Assembly (NCBI GenBank): GCA_964593455.1
Contig: CAZQHK010000002.1
Span: 62,001 to 126,000, forward strand
Length of the DNA: 64,000 nucleotides
Reading direction: 5' to 3'
Source of the DNA: CAZQHK01 sp964593455
GTDB lineage: Bacteria; Muiribacteriota; CAYSPT01
In this document: positions 39,899-49,685 of the stretch, one piece after another
Numbering within the stretch: position 1 is the stretch's first letter
How the letters are laid out: every line of letters begins with the position of its first letter
Made by a program: the position numbers and the translations under genes
The notes under the pieces: model-generated
Databases searched by the model: none
Seen by the model: only the letters and a program-made list of their open reading frames with translations
What the model was told of the DNA's origin: nothing

Positions 39899-41152
39899 TT
39901 AAATATAGTTGAGAAGTGTTGTCTGAAGAGTCCTGGCTGCTGAAGCCAACGCCATCTGGTAGACGGTTTCGTGCTGTTTAAGCTCCATAACAGCTTCTGA
40001 AACATCCAGATCCTCACGTTTGAAGAGCTGCTCTTCTAGATGGATCTGTATCGACTTGTTATTCGAGTCCACCGTCTCCAGCGTCCGGCTCCTGGTGCCC
40101 GCCTTCGCCCGTCCGGTCAGGAGGGTTCTTTGCACCTCGGTGATATCCCCGATGAGTTCTTCGTATATCTCCTGGTCGTTGTTGTTAAAAAGCGCGTCCC
40201 GCAGTCGGCGGATAACGATAAAGATCGATTCCTTGTTGTCCATCGGTTTACCAACGATCTGCCCGGACATCGATTCCCGCAGTATACCCAGCTGCGCAGC
40301 GGAACTCCCGGCGGTATCCTCAATCTTGAAAGGAGAAGCAGTCGCTCCCGACTGATCGGTTAATATGAGGCCGGTACCCTCTTTATTCAACTCGGCGTAA
40401 ACGTCAACGACACCGTCGTTATTGATAAGATCAATGACATCGCCCACGGTTTCCGTCACGTTCGGATCGAGAGGGTTGGTGATGATGTTTATGGTGGTAG
40501 CGGCACCGCTGCCATCGGTAATCCTGATGGTTCCGGCCTCGATTCCCAGACCGTTGCGCAGATTCCCGAGAGTCGTGCTGCGGGTGACGGGCGGATAGAA
40601 GAGCTCGCTGCCGGGAATATTTTCCTCGACATAAGCATTCTCTCCCACCTCCAGGGACCTGATGCCGTTATCGCCTTTGTAGAGGATGACCTCATCGTTT
40701 CCATCGTACCCAACAGTGAAGGGCACCGTGCTGGTCTTGTTTCCGGAAAAGATGTACCGGCCGTCGATAGAAGAGTTGGCGGTTCTGACCAATTCCTCGT
40801 AGATCTGCTCCACTTCAAAGCCGATAGCTTCCCGGGAGTGCTCTTCGTAGGTCCCGTTGGCTCCCTGGACAGCTATGTCGCGGGCTTTACGGACAAGATC
40901 GTTCATCTTCCCCAGCTGCATGTCGACTTCCTGAAGAAACGTACGTGTCTGGTAAATGTTCTCGTCGAACGTGTTATAGTCGGCCAGGCGGGACCGGTAA
41001 CGCATAGCCATGGCCATGTCCACCGGGTTGTCGGAAGGACGTCTCAGCGCTTTGCCGCTTGATATCTGGTCGGTTAAATCCCGCATATTCTCCAACTGCC
41101 AGTTGATTCGATAAAGCGCTTCATAGCGCATGGTGTTCGGTGTTACCCGCAT
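39899..41152 (-). CDS. flgL: Hook-filament junction protein FlgL
   Basis: This 417-residue hook-associated protein 3 joins hook to filament. It has a flagellin-like N-terminus (RVTPNTMRYEALYRINWQLE, QISSGKALRRPSDNPVDMAM), RYIFSGNKTSTVPF typical of FlgL, and a C-terminal helix (YQMALASAARTLQTTLLNYI). It follows flgK by 31 bases. The central insert (~190-290) is beta-rich. Confidence 0.95.
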   Translation of the reverse strand: MRVTPNTMRYEALYRINWQLENMRDLTDQISSGKALRRPSDNPVDMAMAMRYRSRLADYNTFDENIYQTRTFLQEVDMQLGKMNDLVRKARDIAVQGANGTYEEHSREAIGFEVEQIYEELVRTANSSIDGRYIFSGNKTSTVPFTVGYDGNDEVILYKGDNGIRSLEVGENAYVEENIPGSELFYPPVTRSTTLGNLRNGLGIEAGTIRITDGSGAATTINIITNPLDPNVTETVGDVIDLINNDGVVDVYAELNKEGTGLILTDQSGATASPFKIEDTAGSSAAQLGILRESMSGQIVGKPMDNKESIFIVIRRLRDALFNNNDQEIYEELIGDITEVQRTLLTGRAKAGTRSRTLETVDSNNKSIQIHLEEQLFKREDLDVSEAVMELKQHETVYQMALASAARTLQTTLLNYI

Positions 41153-41183
41153 GGACTCAAACTCCTCTCACGAAGCTATCAAG

Positions 41184-43289
41184 CTACGTTTTCAAGCGAT
41201 TGACTATCGTATCGAGTATCTGTTCAAAGGTGTTGATAAATTTTGCCGCAGCCTGGAACGATTGTTGAAACATGATCAGGTTTGACATCTCCTCGTCGAG
41301 GTTGACCCCCATGACCTCCTGGCGGTGGACATCCACGGTGTGAACCAGGGCTTCCTGGTCTTCCTGACGGCGGTTGGCCCGGGCCGCGGTAAACCCGATC
41401 TCTTCGACCATGGTCCCGAAATTCTGAGAGAACGTTTCCTGTCCGTTGCTCATGAACTGGGTCTTGAACAGCTGGATCATCTGGTCGGCCACTTCGTCAT
41501 TGCCTTCCGCGATGGCTACCGGGACCTTTGACGGGGGAAAGATATCCCCGGCGCTGGCGGCCACGGCTTCCAGGTTACTGAGCGCCGGATCCAACTGGAT
41601 CGCTGCCGCGGCGCCCTGACTTAAGTTCCAGGACCGGCCGCCGCGGAAATTTTCGAAGAACAGGTTGTGCCACTCGCCGTCAAGACCGAAACCGGCCACG
41701 TGTTTTTCATTGATCTCCTTGATGATGGTGTAGGCAAGCTCGTCATTCTTCTGCCTGAGATCGACCAGGATGTCATCTCTCATTTCCAGGGTGGCCTTGA
41801 TCTCCCCGCCTATGATCATGGGAGTGGCGTCAATCTTGGTGGTGCCGGCCGATTTGAGGCTCAGGGTGATGTCCGGTTGAAAATCTTCGATGAGGTTCCC
41901 GCTGCTGGTATACTGCACATCGTTGACGGTGTACACGGCATTCAGGGCCGCTGTCACCTGCGAAGCGGCGGCGATACTGGCAGTACCGGTGGCGTCGTAG
42001 CCGAGAGCCAGGTCGATAACTCCCAGACCGGCATTGGTGACGGCTTCGATTCCCAGTACATTACTGGTGTCTGATTCGTGGCCGAACGTCATCTCGTTGG
42101 CGGTACCGGTCAAGAGCGAATCAAAGGTAAGGTTAAACGCCGCCCCCTGGGGTACGACATTGACATCTATCTCCGGGACCGATTTCTCTATCAATACCGC
42201 CATATCGTTTATATTTGTTTCATCGGCGTCGAAATAGATCCGTTTGCCGTTGACCGTGAAACTTCCCGAAGATATCCCGAAATTACTCAAGGCCTGGGTG
42301 GTGGATGTTACGGGATTCAAAAGGTTGTTTCCGCGCACGGAGTGACTGACGGCCATCTGGTTGACCGTGACGTTCATAGTGCTTTTCTCGTAATTCGGAC
42401 CGAGAATGGCCAGGGCCACGGTGGGAACAGTGGAATGTCCGACCCGCTCCCGGGCATCGTGGTCCACGAACTCTCCGCCCCAGAGCACCTCGCGGAGACC
42501 GTCCATCTCCTCGTTCCGTTCCGTCCTGAGTTCGAATACATCGTTGCCCCGCAAAAGCACCCGGCTGCCGCTTTCGATCATCAGTTGTGAATCTTTGAAC
42601 TCACACTGGTCGATCTTTATCAGCTCGGCCAGTACTTCCACTTTCTTGGCCCGGGCGTCCCGAAGATCGAGGGCCGGGAACTGTGTATCGCCGGCCTCTT
42701 TACGGAAAATCTCGTCGTTGAGGTTGGCTATCTCGAAGAGCAGCCGGTTGGCATCGGTGACTTGCCTATCCACCAGGAGATCGAGATCAGTGGTGAAACC
42801 GTTGATCCGCCCGTCCAGGTTATTAATCGACAGCGCCAGGTCGCGGCCGGCCTCCCTGACATCCGATCTGAGCACCACGTCGTCCGGCCGTTCCGCCAGC
42901 CCTTCCCAGGACTGCAGAAAAGCATCGAGCCGCTCACGGACACTGCGAAGCCCCGGTTCGTTGAGCACCGACTCGATATCGCGCAGGTATGATTTCATTT
43001 CGTTCCAATAGGCCAGATCGGATTTTTCGCGGCGGGCAGCGTTATCGAGCAGGTCATCGCGCATGCTTTGAACACTGGCGACCCGGACCCCCGTTCCGAC
43101 CTGTCCCTGGTATTCTTCCAGATACGCGGCACCCGACTCCATGTACCCCATGGCTTCTATATCTACCCGGCGGCGAGCGTAGGTTTCATCATTGGCATGG
43201 GATATGTTCTGGCCGGTGACCTCCATGGCTTTCTTCTGGACATCGAGGGCACTTTTTCCAATGTAAAGGGCTCCAAAGGTTGAAAGCAA
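41184..43289 (-). CDS. flgK: Hook-filament junction protein FlgK
   Basis: This 701-residue hook-associated protein 1 opens with the flagellar rod/hook signature GALYIGKSALDVQKKAMEVT and GQNISHANDETYARRRVDIE, and ends with the C-terminal helix LDEEMSNLIMFQQSFQAAAK and FINTFEQILDTIVNRL. The middle (~280-560) carries variable beta domains. At 701 residues it is longer than many FlgK proteins but in range. It sits after flgN, 19 bases apart, and before flgL. Confidence 0.96.
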   Translation of the reverse strand: MLSTFGALYIGKSALDVQKKAMEVTGQNISHANDETYARRRVDIEAMGYMESGAAYLEEYQGQVGTGVRVASVQSMRDDLLDNAARREKSDLAYWNEMKSYLRDIESVLNEPGLRSVRERLDAFLQSWEGLAERPDDVVLRSDVREAGRDLALSINNLDGRINGFTTDLDLLVDRQVTDANRLLFEIANLNDEIFRKEAGDTQFPALDLRDARAKKVEVLAELIKIDQCEFKDSQLMIESGSRVLLRGNDVFELRTERNEEMDGLREVLWGGEFVDHDARERVGHSTVPTVALAILGPNYEKSTMNVTVNQMAVSHSVRGNNLLNPVTSTTQALSNFGISSGSFTVNGKRIYFDADETNINDMAVLIEKSVPEIDVNVVPQGAAFNLTFDSLLTGTANEMTFGHESDTSNVLGIEAVTNAGLGVIDLALGYDATGTASIAAASQVTAALNAVYTVNDVQYTSSGNLIEDFQPDITLSLKSAGTTKIDATPMIIGGEIKATLEMRDDILVDLRQKNDELAYTIIKEINEKHVAGFGLDGEWHNLFFENFRGGRSWNLSQGAAAAIQLDPALSNLEAVAASAGDIFPPSKVPVAIAEGNDEVADQMIQLFKTQFMSNGQETFSQNFGTMVEEIGFTAARANRRQEDQEALVHTVDVHRQEVMGVNLDEEMSNLIMFQQSFQAAAKFINTFEQILDTIVNRLKT

Positions 43290-43308
43290 AATTACGTCCT
43301 CCCCGTAC

Positions 43309-43794
43309 TCAGATTTTCAGATCGAACGTCACCTGTCCCGGCTGTCTTGAAGACACGGTACCGGGGGCGGAGTAGACGCCTGCGTCCACTGTCTCGTATA
43401 ATATGGCAAGCATTCCTTTGAAGATCTTCAACGAGCTTGCCAACAGCAAATAATTCCGCCGGTTTCGATCCCTGGCCGCTTCAGCTGAGGAAAGTAATTT
43501 TCCCCTGGCCTGAAGCAATTCACGCCGTTCCTTTTCAGGACAGCAAGCAGCCAGTTTTTGGAGAGAAGGTTGGGTGCAGCCGATTTCCAGGCACAAGGAC
43601 TGAGTGACTTCCTCGCGCCGTCGCGAGAGCTCGGATACCCTGGCAGTCAGTTTCTTTTCTTGAGCGAGTAGATCCCGGATGGAATCGAGATCTTTGGAGA
43701 TAATAGCTTGCTCTATCTGAGAGGCCAGATGTTCAAGATCGAGGTACCCGGAAGTCTCCGCTGACAGCATATTCTGGACATACTTCGAGTGCAC
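43309..43794 (-). CDS. flgN: Flagellar export chaperone FlgN-like protein
   Basis: This 161-residue helical protein sits between flgM and flgK, where FlgN (chaperone for FlgK and FlgL) is expected. Helices such as LASQIEQAIISKDLDSIRDL and LAQEKKLTARVSELSRRREE match the FlgN/YvyG pattern. The C-terminal stretch after NYLLLASSLKIFKGML is typical. The start is GTG 43794, with AGGAGAGG upstream. The assignment rests mainly on fold pattern and position. Confidence 0.82.
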   Translation of the reverse strand: MHSKYVQNMLSAETSGYLDLEHLASQIEQAIISKDLDSIRDLLAQEKKLTARVSELSRRREEVTQSLCLEIGCTQPSLQKLAACCPEKERRELLQARGKLLSSAEAARDRNRRNYLLLASSLKIFKGMLAILYETVDAGVYSAPGTVSSRQPGQVTFDLKI

Positions 43795-43854
43795 GACTTC
43801 CTCTCCTTTCCTGAAAACCTCTTCGGCGAGCAGCTTGATAAGGACTATATTTTT

Positions 43855-44274
43855 TTATATGGGTCTCAGCAGTTCCTCTACAACCCCGTCCCTAACCATC
43901 TTTTCGGCAACCTTCTTGGAGTCGATCTTGTAGGTACCCTCTTCGATCTTCCGTTTTATCTCTTTGATCTTCTTGGCCCTGGCAGCAGGCGTCTCAAGGA
44001 CTTTGTCCATGATAGAGCTTGCCACCTGGCTTTTCCGCGAGATATCAACGTGATCGAAGTGGTGTCTCGATTGCCGGAGAGAATCGGTAGGACCAGGCTT
44101 AGAGGTGCCTGCAGAACCCGGTTTTTCTGTTTGAGAAGTCTTATCCGACAGAACTTTTTTGAAAAGTCCTGACTTCTCAACGGGTCTTTTGGGGACCTCG
44201 TCCTTATTCTCCAACTGCCCTTTCTGCTTCTTGAGGATGTCGTAGACACCTGTTATATTACCGTCTATCTTCAT
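43855..44274 (-). CDS. flgM: Anti-sigma-28 factor FlgM
   Basis: This 139-residue, mostly disordered protein holds sigma-28 until hook completion, then is exported. The C-terminal sigma-binding helices are clear: VDISRKSQVASSIMDKVLET, ARAKKIKEIKRKIEEGTYKI, then SKKVAEKMVRDGVVEELLRP. The N-terminal ~80 residues are longer than in enteric or Bacillus FlgM. GGGAGG lies before the ATG, and a TATTAT -10-like box ~25 bases further upstream suggests its own promoter. The gap of 226 bases to yvyF holds no gene. Confidence 0.93.
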   Translation of the reverse strand: MKIDGNITGVYDILKKQKGQLENKDEVPKRPVEKSGLFKKVLSDKTSQTEKPGSAGTSKPGPTDSLRQSRHHFDHVDISRKSQVASSIMDKVLETPAARAKKIKEIKRKIEEGTYKIDSKKVAEKMVRDGVVEELLRPI

Positions 44275-44500
44275 CCCGGGCCTCCCAACACGAGGGCGCT
44301 ATAATAAGAGCAAACTCTTTACGCCCAATAGTTGTATCGACACGTCTCCCCATTTTGTTCACCGGCCAATATCTAATTTACATAAAAATAGAGCCTTTTT
44401 ACCAACATTATCTTCTATTTTCTTACCTGAACGTCTTTTTTTCTCCGAGAGTTTTACAGAAACTGGTTTGCAGAGCAAGAAACTGCTATTGGAAGTCTTT

Positions 44501-44884
44501 CTATTTTTTAAGGCGGGAGCTGGTTACAAATCCGGATTTTTTGGAAAGCCGCGACTCGATGTTTGTCAAGTCGCTTTTCATCTCTTTCGAACAGGCCGCA
44601 CAGATCTTTCCTGCCCGAATCTCCCGGCCGCATATATCGCAGGGATACCCGACCCGGTAACCGCTCTCCTGGAAAGCCGGCTTCTTGAGGATTTCACGGA
44701 CGAACTTTTCTTTAATCCGGGTCCCTTTGGCTATTTGTTTTATCTTTGAAGAGGGATGAGACCGCAAATAATTCTTAATTTTGTCTTCTCGGACCTGCTC
44801 TTCAACTATACAGTTAGGACAGACGGCTATCGCCGACATCTTGTTGAACAGATTATTGCACCGTGGACAGTTGGCAAGTCCCAT
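44501..44884 (-). CDS. yvyF: YvyF-type flagellar operon protein (TIGR03826)
   Basis: This 127-residue protein starts with a zinc-finger head CPRCNNLFNKMSAIAVCPNC, has a central winged-helix-like segment (VREDKIKNYLRSHPSSKIKQ, IKEKFVREILKKPAF), and a second Cys cluster (CDICGREIRAGKICAACSKE). This is the architecture of YvyF, encoded between comFC and flgM in Bacillus, exactly the position here. Its molecular role is poorly known; DNA or RNA binding is plausible. Confidence 0.88.
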   Translation of the reverse strand: MGLANCPRCNNLFNKMSAIAVCPNCIVEEQVREDKIKNYLRSHPSSKIKQIAKGTRIKEKFVREILKKPAFQESGYRVGYPCDICGREIRAGKICAACSKEMKSDLTNIESRLSKKSGFVTSSRLKK

Positions 44885-44908
44885 TGTACACCTACGTCAT
44901 AATTCTTT

Positions 44909-45646
44909 TTACTGCTCTTTTCCCGGATGGGGCGCCATCGCCGCAGTGGCCACGTAAACCTCCGCCGCTCCTGCTTCCATAAGGGCTTTAGCGCAGTTTA
45001 CCACGGTGGCTCCTGTTGTGTACAGGTCATCCACCAGCAGAACGCGTTTGTCTTTCACTTCCTGAGGACGCGTGACCATGAACACTCCCTCAACGTTTCT
45101 CCATCGCCCTTCACTGTCCAGCCGTGTTTGAAAGTCAGTCTTTTTCATTCTCTCAAGCACGCCTTCAACCATTTGAATTCCCATTAGCTCAGCCAATTCC
45201 CGCCCCAGATCACCGGCTTGATTAAAGCCTCGTTGCCGTAATCGTTCCCGGAAAAGCGGAACGGGAATAATCAACTCAGGATTATTTCCGGAGTACCCCT
45301 TGATAACACGCGCTATCCTGCCTGCCAGGAGCCGCCCTATGGTCCTGCGCCCCTGGAACTTAAAGGCGATAATAAGACGTCTCAAATCCCCCCGATAGGA
45401 TCCGCCGCTCACCACGGTTTCCCGATGGAAGCCGGCCCGGTTTCCAGAATCTTCCAGCCTCCGGACAAAGGGTTTCCAGGCCCCCGGCCCACCCGAAACT
45501 TCGGCCGCCAAACGATCCCGGCAAACCCTGCATACATTCCCCCCTCCAGGATCAACAATAGTGCCGCAAATAATACAGCGGCACGGCAGGACAATATCCA
45601 GCAGCGTCCCGAAAATCTCAACAAAAAACCTTTTTACCGCACGCAT
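44909..45646 (-). CDS. comFC: ComFC-family phosphoribosyltransferase-like protein
   Basis: This 245-residue protein has an N-terminal four-Cys zinc finger (CRCIICG ... CRVCRDRL) and a C-terminal PRPP-binding domain (VLLVDDLYTTGATVVNCAKA), with FKFQGRRTIGRLLAGRIARV between. ComFC/GntX proteins support DNA uptake and recombination in several bacteria. No comFA helicase is adjacent. It lies directly after lpxA (26 bases) and 24 bases before yvyF, linking the lipid A and flagellar genes in one codirectional run. Confidence 0.9.
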   Translation of the reverse strand: MRAVKRFFVEIFGTLLDIVLPCRCIICGTIVDPGGGNVCRVCRDRLAAEVSGGPGAWKPFVRRLEDSGNRAGFHRETVVSGGSYRGDLRRLIIAFKFQGRRTIGRLLAGRIARVIKGYSGNNPELIIPVPLFRERLRQRGFNQAGDLGRELAELMGIQMVEGVLERMKKTDFQTRLDSEGRWRNVEGVFMVTRPQEVKDKRVLLVDDLYTTGATVVNCAKALMEAGAAEVYVATAAMAPHPGKEQ

Positions 45647-45672
45647 GAATAGAGCATCCAGCTTTGAAACCG

Positions 45673-46461
45673 CTATCTGATAATCCCTCGTGAAGAAGAC
45701 GTTATAAACTTGACGAGGAGAGCGATTTCATCCGCTTTAAATTCTTCTTTAGCTATGGCCTCAAGTGCCTGTGAAACATTCATGCCTTCTTTACACAAGA
45801 CCTTGTAAGCTCGTTTAAGCTCATCCCTGACCGACAGGGAAATTCCAAGACGCCGCAGTCCCACGCCGTTGATCCCGAAAATCCTGGCCGGAATGCCGTT
45901 GACGAGCATATAGGGAGGAACATCCTGAACTACCTTGGTCAACCCACCCACCATGGCCATGCAACCGATATGCACGAACTGATGGACGCCGACCAGACCG
46001 CCGAGAATAGCTCGGTCATCTATCCTGACATGCCCGGCCAAAGAAGCGCAATTAGCCATGATGATATTGTTTCCCAGGTGACAGTTGTGAGCTATGTGGG
46101 AGTAGGCCATAAAATAGTTATCGTCCCCGATAATGGTTTCCTTATCTTCTCCCTCAGCACGGTTCACCGTGGTGTATTCACGGAAAACGTTCCTGTCCCC
46201 GATTTTGACAAAACTACGTTCACCTTTGAACTTCAAATCTTGCGGGTCGGAACCGAGAACCGCGCCGGTATGAACAATACAGTCTTCCCCTATCTCTGTC
46301 CACCCCGTAAGATGGGCATGCGAACCGATTCGAGTTCCTTTCCCGATACGAACATGATCTCCGATTATGGCATACGGTCCAACCACTACTTCTTCCGCCA
46401 GATCAGATTGCGGAGAAACGATTGCCGTATGATGGATTTCAGGCACGATTACTTCCTCCAA
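45673..46461 (-). CDS. lpxA: UDP-N-acetylglucosamine O-acyltransferase LpxA
   Basis: This 262-residue left-handed beta-helix acyltransferase performs the first acylation of lipid A synthesis, in the cytoplasm. Hexapeptide repeats run from IHHTAIVSPQSDLAEEVVVG; the catalytic-His region is SHIAHNCHLGNNIIMANCAS; LGGLVGVHQFVHIGCMAMVG and IPARIFGINGVGLRR are typical LpxA blocks. The C-terminal helical domain is complete. It follows lpxC-fabZ after 26 bases. Confidence 0.95.
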   Translation of the reverse strand: MEEVIVPEIHHTAIVSPQSDLAEEVVVGPYAIIGDHVRIGKGTRIGSHAHLTGWTEIGEDCIVHTGAVLGSDPQDLKFKGERSFVKIGDRNVFREYTTVNRAEGEDKETIIGDDNYFMAYSHIAHNCHLGNNIIMANCASLAGHVRIDDRAILGGLVGVHQFVHIGCMAMVGGLTKVVQDVPPYMLVNGIPARIFGINGVGLRRLGISLSVRDELKRAYKVLCKEGMNVSQALEAIAKEEFKADEIALLVKFITSSSRGIIR

Positions 46462-46487
46462 TCAAGAAAGTATTTACAGGTCTTCCG

Positions 46488-47816
46488 TCAACCGTCAACG
46501 AGAGTAAATTTCAAAATTCCTTCACAGACTACCTTGTCACCCACATAAGCCTTGGCGCTGGCCTTCCCTGTCCGAGCCCGGAGTCTTAAAACCTCTACTT
46601 CGAGTCTGAGCTGATCCCCCGGTAAAACTGGCCGCCTGAACTTCACTTTGTCGATTCCCATAAAGAAGGGGAGTTTTCCGCCACAGTCTTCCTGGCTTAA
46701 CATAAAGACACCGGCTACCTGTGCTAACGCTTCAACGATCAGTACGCCTGGCATCACCGGTTTAGAGGGGAAATGGCCGCTGAAGAAGTTCTCGTTGATA
46801 GTTACGTTTTTTATCCCAACCGCCCGTTTTCCAACTTCCAACTCGATAATACGATCAACCAGCAGGAATGGATACCTGTGTGGCAGAATTTTCATAATAT
46901 CTTCAACGTCGTACACGATCTCCCGCCCTTCTGACAATGATTTCTGTGGTGGTGGTTTACGCAGGTACTTATCCTTAATCAATTTGATCAAGGCGATATT
47001 GAGTGCGTGGCCCGATTTGATTCCTATTACGTGAGCGCAAAAACTGGCTTCCAGAAGGGAAAGATCGCCCATAACATCAAGTATCTTGTGCCGGACAAAC
47101 TCGTCTTCGTGGTTGAGATGGTCATTCATGATCTTGTCGTCACTCAAGACGATGGCATTATCCATACATCCGCCCAGTGCCAAACCCTGAGCCTGAAGCT
47201 CTTTGACCTCCGACAAAAACCCGAAAGTCCGGGAGCCCATAATCTCATTTCTGAACGTCTGTTCATTAATCGGAAATTCAGCGAATTGGGTGCCGATGGC
47301 CGGATGTTCATATTCGATGGTAAAAGATACTCTAAACTCGTCTGACGGTAGCACGATGACGTGACGCCAGTATTTTTCGCGATCGTTGTAGTCCGAAACC
47401 GTCAACGGGCTAATAATCCGAAAAATCTTCTTTTTCTGAGACAGCGCCACAATCCCCGCCTGATCAAGGATTTCAACGAACGGCAGAGAGCTGCCATCCC
47501 CGGCGGGAGGCTCGGGAGCGTCGAGTTCGACATAAATATTATCTATTTCCAACCCGGCAAGTGCGGATAAAACATGTTCTACTGTGTGGACTTCCACTCC
47601 ATCCCGCCCGATTGTAGTTCCTCTTTTGACATTAGTGACATTTTCAACGCACGCCTTGATTTCAAATTTCTTATCACCGTCGAGAAGAATAAACACGACC
47701 CCGGTATCGGCGGGAGCCGGCTTGAACGTGAGCGAAACCTCAGCTCCTCTGTGTAATCCGATTCCTCGGTAACTAACTTCACTGCCTATCGTTTTTTGAA
47801 ACCTGACTGGCTCCAT
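46488..47816 (-). CDS. lpxC-fabZ: Fused LpxC deacetylase - FabZ dehydratase
   Basis: This 442-residue fusion has two parts. Residues 1-~280 are UDP-3-O-acyl-N-acetylglucosamine deacetylase LpxC, the committed zinc-dependent step of lipid A synthesis (zinc ligands in HTVEHVLSALAGL and in KILDVMGDLSLL; KSGHALN catalytic block). Residues ~295-442 are 3-hydroxyacyl-ACP dehydratase FabZ (ILPHRYPFLLVDRIIELEVG, NFFSGHFPSKPVMPGVLIVE), which draws the same hydroxyacyl-ACP pool into fatty acids. The same fusion is known in Bacteroidetes and relatives. The start is ATG 47816 (GAGGG upstream). It lies between an unknown exported gene and lpxA. Confidence 0.95.
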   Translation of the reverse strand: MEPVRFQKTIGSEVSYRGIGLHRGAEVSLTFKPAPADTGVVFILLDGDKKFEIKACVENVTNVKRGTTIGRDGVEVHTVEHVLSALAGLEIDNIYVELDAPEPPAGDGSSLPFVEILDQAGIVALSQKKKIFRIISPLTVSDYNDREKYWRHVIVLPSDEFRVSFTIEYEHPAIGTQFAEFPINEQTFRNEIMGSRTFGFLSEVKELQAQGLALGGCMDNAIVLSDDKIMNDHLNHEDEFVRHKILDVMGDLSLLEASFCAHVIGIKSGHALNIALIKLIKDKYLRKPPPQKSLSEGREIVYDVEDIMKILPHRYPFLLVDRIIELEVGKRAVGIKNVTINENFFSGHFPSKPVMPGVLIVEALAQVAGVFMLSQEDCGGKLPFFMGIDKVKFRRPVLPGDQLRLEVEVLRLRARTGKASAKAYVGDKVVCEGILKFTLVDG

Positions 47817-47940
47817 GTAATCGCAGTCCCTCTCAGCCCCCCGACCCACTGTGTGTCTAATTTATGTGAAACAGCACGGGAGGATACCATAAATGTACCA
47901 GATTTGCCTGAGAATTTAAACAAAAGATTTTTTAGAGGGG

Positions 47941-48591
47941 TTAGTAGTAGGAGATGATTGACAGAGAAAAACCAACATCCTTGAAGGATTCCTGGTTGTC
48001 CAGGTCTTCCCAGATGAAATCAGCCTGCAGCCCGGGGAACGGTCTGAGACGGACCCCGCCATGGTATTTCGAACGATAGCGTTCCACCAACAGGAACAGG
48101 TAGGGAAGCACTTGTTGCTCGGCAGCCGCCATGAATTCCCGTGTTGCTTCGAGATTCGTTCCCTTACGGTACTGCTCTGCTCCGAGATGAAGGAACGTAC
48201 CCGAGCCTGAAAGGTACATACTCAGCACGGCAAAGTACGACTTGTACTCCTCTCCACGGGAAAAATTGGAACTTCCCACGGCTAAATTGGGAGCAAACGG
48301 AGAGTTTCCCATCAGCTTGAACTTCAGGCTTGTTTCCGGATTACTGGAAGGAGTGTTGCCTGATATTTCCTTGTTAAACGACATCGACATGATGCCCTTT
48401 TGAACCACCCGGACGTATTTAAACGATTCCCTGTCTCCGAGCTTGGTGTAGCTGTAACCGGAAAGAATGTAAGCGCTGGGAACGTAGACAACACCGCCAA
48501 GAACAGGATCAGGTGAAATTGCCGGAAGAGCCGGTAGTAAACCAAACAACAGGCAGCCAAGCAGTATCAGCGTTAGAAAACGGCAGTTCAC
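47941..48591 (-). CDS. Exported protein of unknown function between lpxD and lpxC-fabZ
   Basis: About 216 residues. The hydrophobic signal segment CRFLTLILLGCLLFGLLPAL is followed by a beta-rich mature part rich in Tyr/Phe/Ser (YVPSAYILSGYSYTKLGDRE, SNFSRGEEYKSYFAVLSMYL) ending in aromatic IISYY. That composition fits a small outer-membrane or periplasmic beta protein. The start is uncertain: GTG 48591 (AAGGAG ~12 bases upstream, immediately after the lpxD stop) or ATG 48633 overlapping lpxD. Membership in the skp-lpx operon suggests an outer-membrane role. Not a family I recognise. Confidence 0.55.
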   Translation of the reverse strand: MNCRFLTLILLGCLLFGLLPALPAISPDPVLGGVVYVPSAYILSGYSYTKLGDRESFKYVRVVQKGIMSMSFNKEISGNTPSSNPETSLKFKLMGNSPFAPNLAVGSSNFSRGEEYKSYFAVLSMYLSGSGTFLHLGAEQYRKGTNLEATREFMAAAEQQVLPYLFLLVERYRSKYHGGVRLRPFPGLQADFIWEDLDNQESFKDVGFSLSIISYY

Positions 48592-48601
48592 AGCCCGCAG
48601 T

Positions 48602-49654
48602 TCACTCCTTCCGGGGTGAAGGATTTTCGCCATTACTATTATTCTTCTTCATTTTCCCGAAATACTTCACCATTTCCGGTAATTTCCGAGTGGCCGCCAT
48701 GATCCTGGTCTCCTCCGAATGGGGTTTGGCCGGGAAACCGGATACGAATGACCCCGGAGCAACATCCTTGGTCACCACCGACCGGGCCGCTACTTTTGAT
48801 CCGGCACCGATCTTCACGTGTCCGACGATCCCCACCTGGCCGGCCAGTAAAACATTGTCGCCAACCTCGACACTTCCCGACACGCCTACCTGAGCAACGA
48901 TTATGACGTTTTTGCCAATTTTACAGTTGTGGGCGATATGTACCAGGTTGTCGATCTTCGTGCCCGCGCCAATAATAGTGGCGTCGACGGTGGCCCGGTC
49001 GATAGTGACATTGGCCCCGATCTCCACATCGTCTTCGATAATCACCGAACCTATCTGAGGAATTTTATGTAGCTGTCCCCGGTCCTGGGCAAACCCATAT
49101 CCGTCGGCTCCCAGTATCGTTCCGGAGTGGATAATCACATTACGCCCGATACACACATCATCATAAGCGGTCACATTCGCATACAGAATAGTCCCTGGGT
49201 TAACCGTCACATCGTTTCCCAGTACCGTCCCTGGATATAATTTGACATCATCACCGATAACGCAGCGTGCTCCGATAACCACGTTCGGGCCAAAGTACAC
49301 ACGATCGCCGACAATACTATCATCGCCTGTCACGGCCGACGGATGCTTCCCGATCAGCTCTTTCACCCCGGAACAAAACATCCGGAGGGTACGGGCCCAG
49401 CCGAGGTACGAATTGGCGTGCCGGACCACCGTTTTATCAAGCGGGGGGAAATCTTCGGGAACTATGATAGCGGAAGCTTTGCTGTTGATGGCGTCATCCA
49501 GGTATTTCAGGTTTATGGCAAACGTGATATCTCCGTCATTTGCCTTCTGAATATTGGCTACACCGGTGATGACAACAGCTCCGTCACCATCGATGCGGCC
49601 GCCGATTTCATCGGCGAGATCTTTCAGTTTGATCGTTTTTTCCTGACGTACCAT
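48602..49654 (-). CDS. lpxD: UDP-3-O-acylglucosamine N-acyltransferase LpxD
   Basis: This 350-residue enzyme performs the third step of lipid A synthesis. It has an N-terminal uridine-binding domain (VRHANSYLGWARTLRMF), a long left-handed beta-helix, and the catalytic-His region (NLVHIAHNCKIGKNVIIVAQ, GADGYGFAQDRGQLHKIPQI). The C-terminus EMVKYFGKMKK is typical. It lies downstream of skp with a 31-base gap, the classical order. Confidence 0.95.
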   Translation of the reverse strand: MVRQEKTIKLKDLADEIGGRIDGDGAVVITGVANIQKANDGDITFAINLKYLDDAINSKASAIIVPEDFPPLDKTVVRHANSYLGWARTLRMFCSGVKELIGKHPSAVTGDDSIVGDRVYFGPNVVIGARCVIGDDVKLYPGTVLGNDVTVNPGTILYANVTAYDDVCIGRNVIIHSGTILGADGYGFAQDRGQLHKIPQIGSVIIEDDVEIGANVTIDRATVDATIIGAGTKIDNLVHIAHNCKIGKNVIIVAQVGVSGSVEVGDNVLLAGQVGIVGHVKIGAGSKVAARSVVTKDVAPGSFVSGFPAKPHSEETRIMAATRKLPEMVKYFGKMKKNNSNGENPSPRKE

Positions 49655-49685
49655 AATAGCAGCACTCTATCCCCGTATTCGGAAA

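Noticed and set aside
39899..43289. Transfer of the flgK-flgL block as a mobile element
   Set aside because: No transposase, integrase, tRNA or flanking repeats are visible, and base composition looks like the neighbours.
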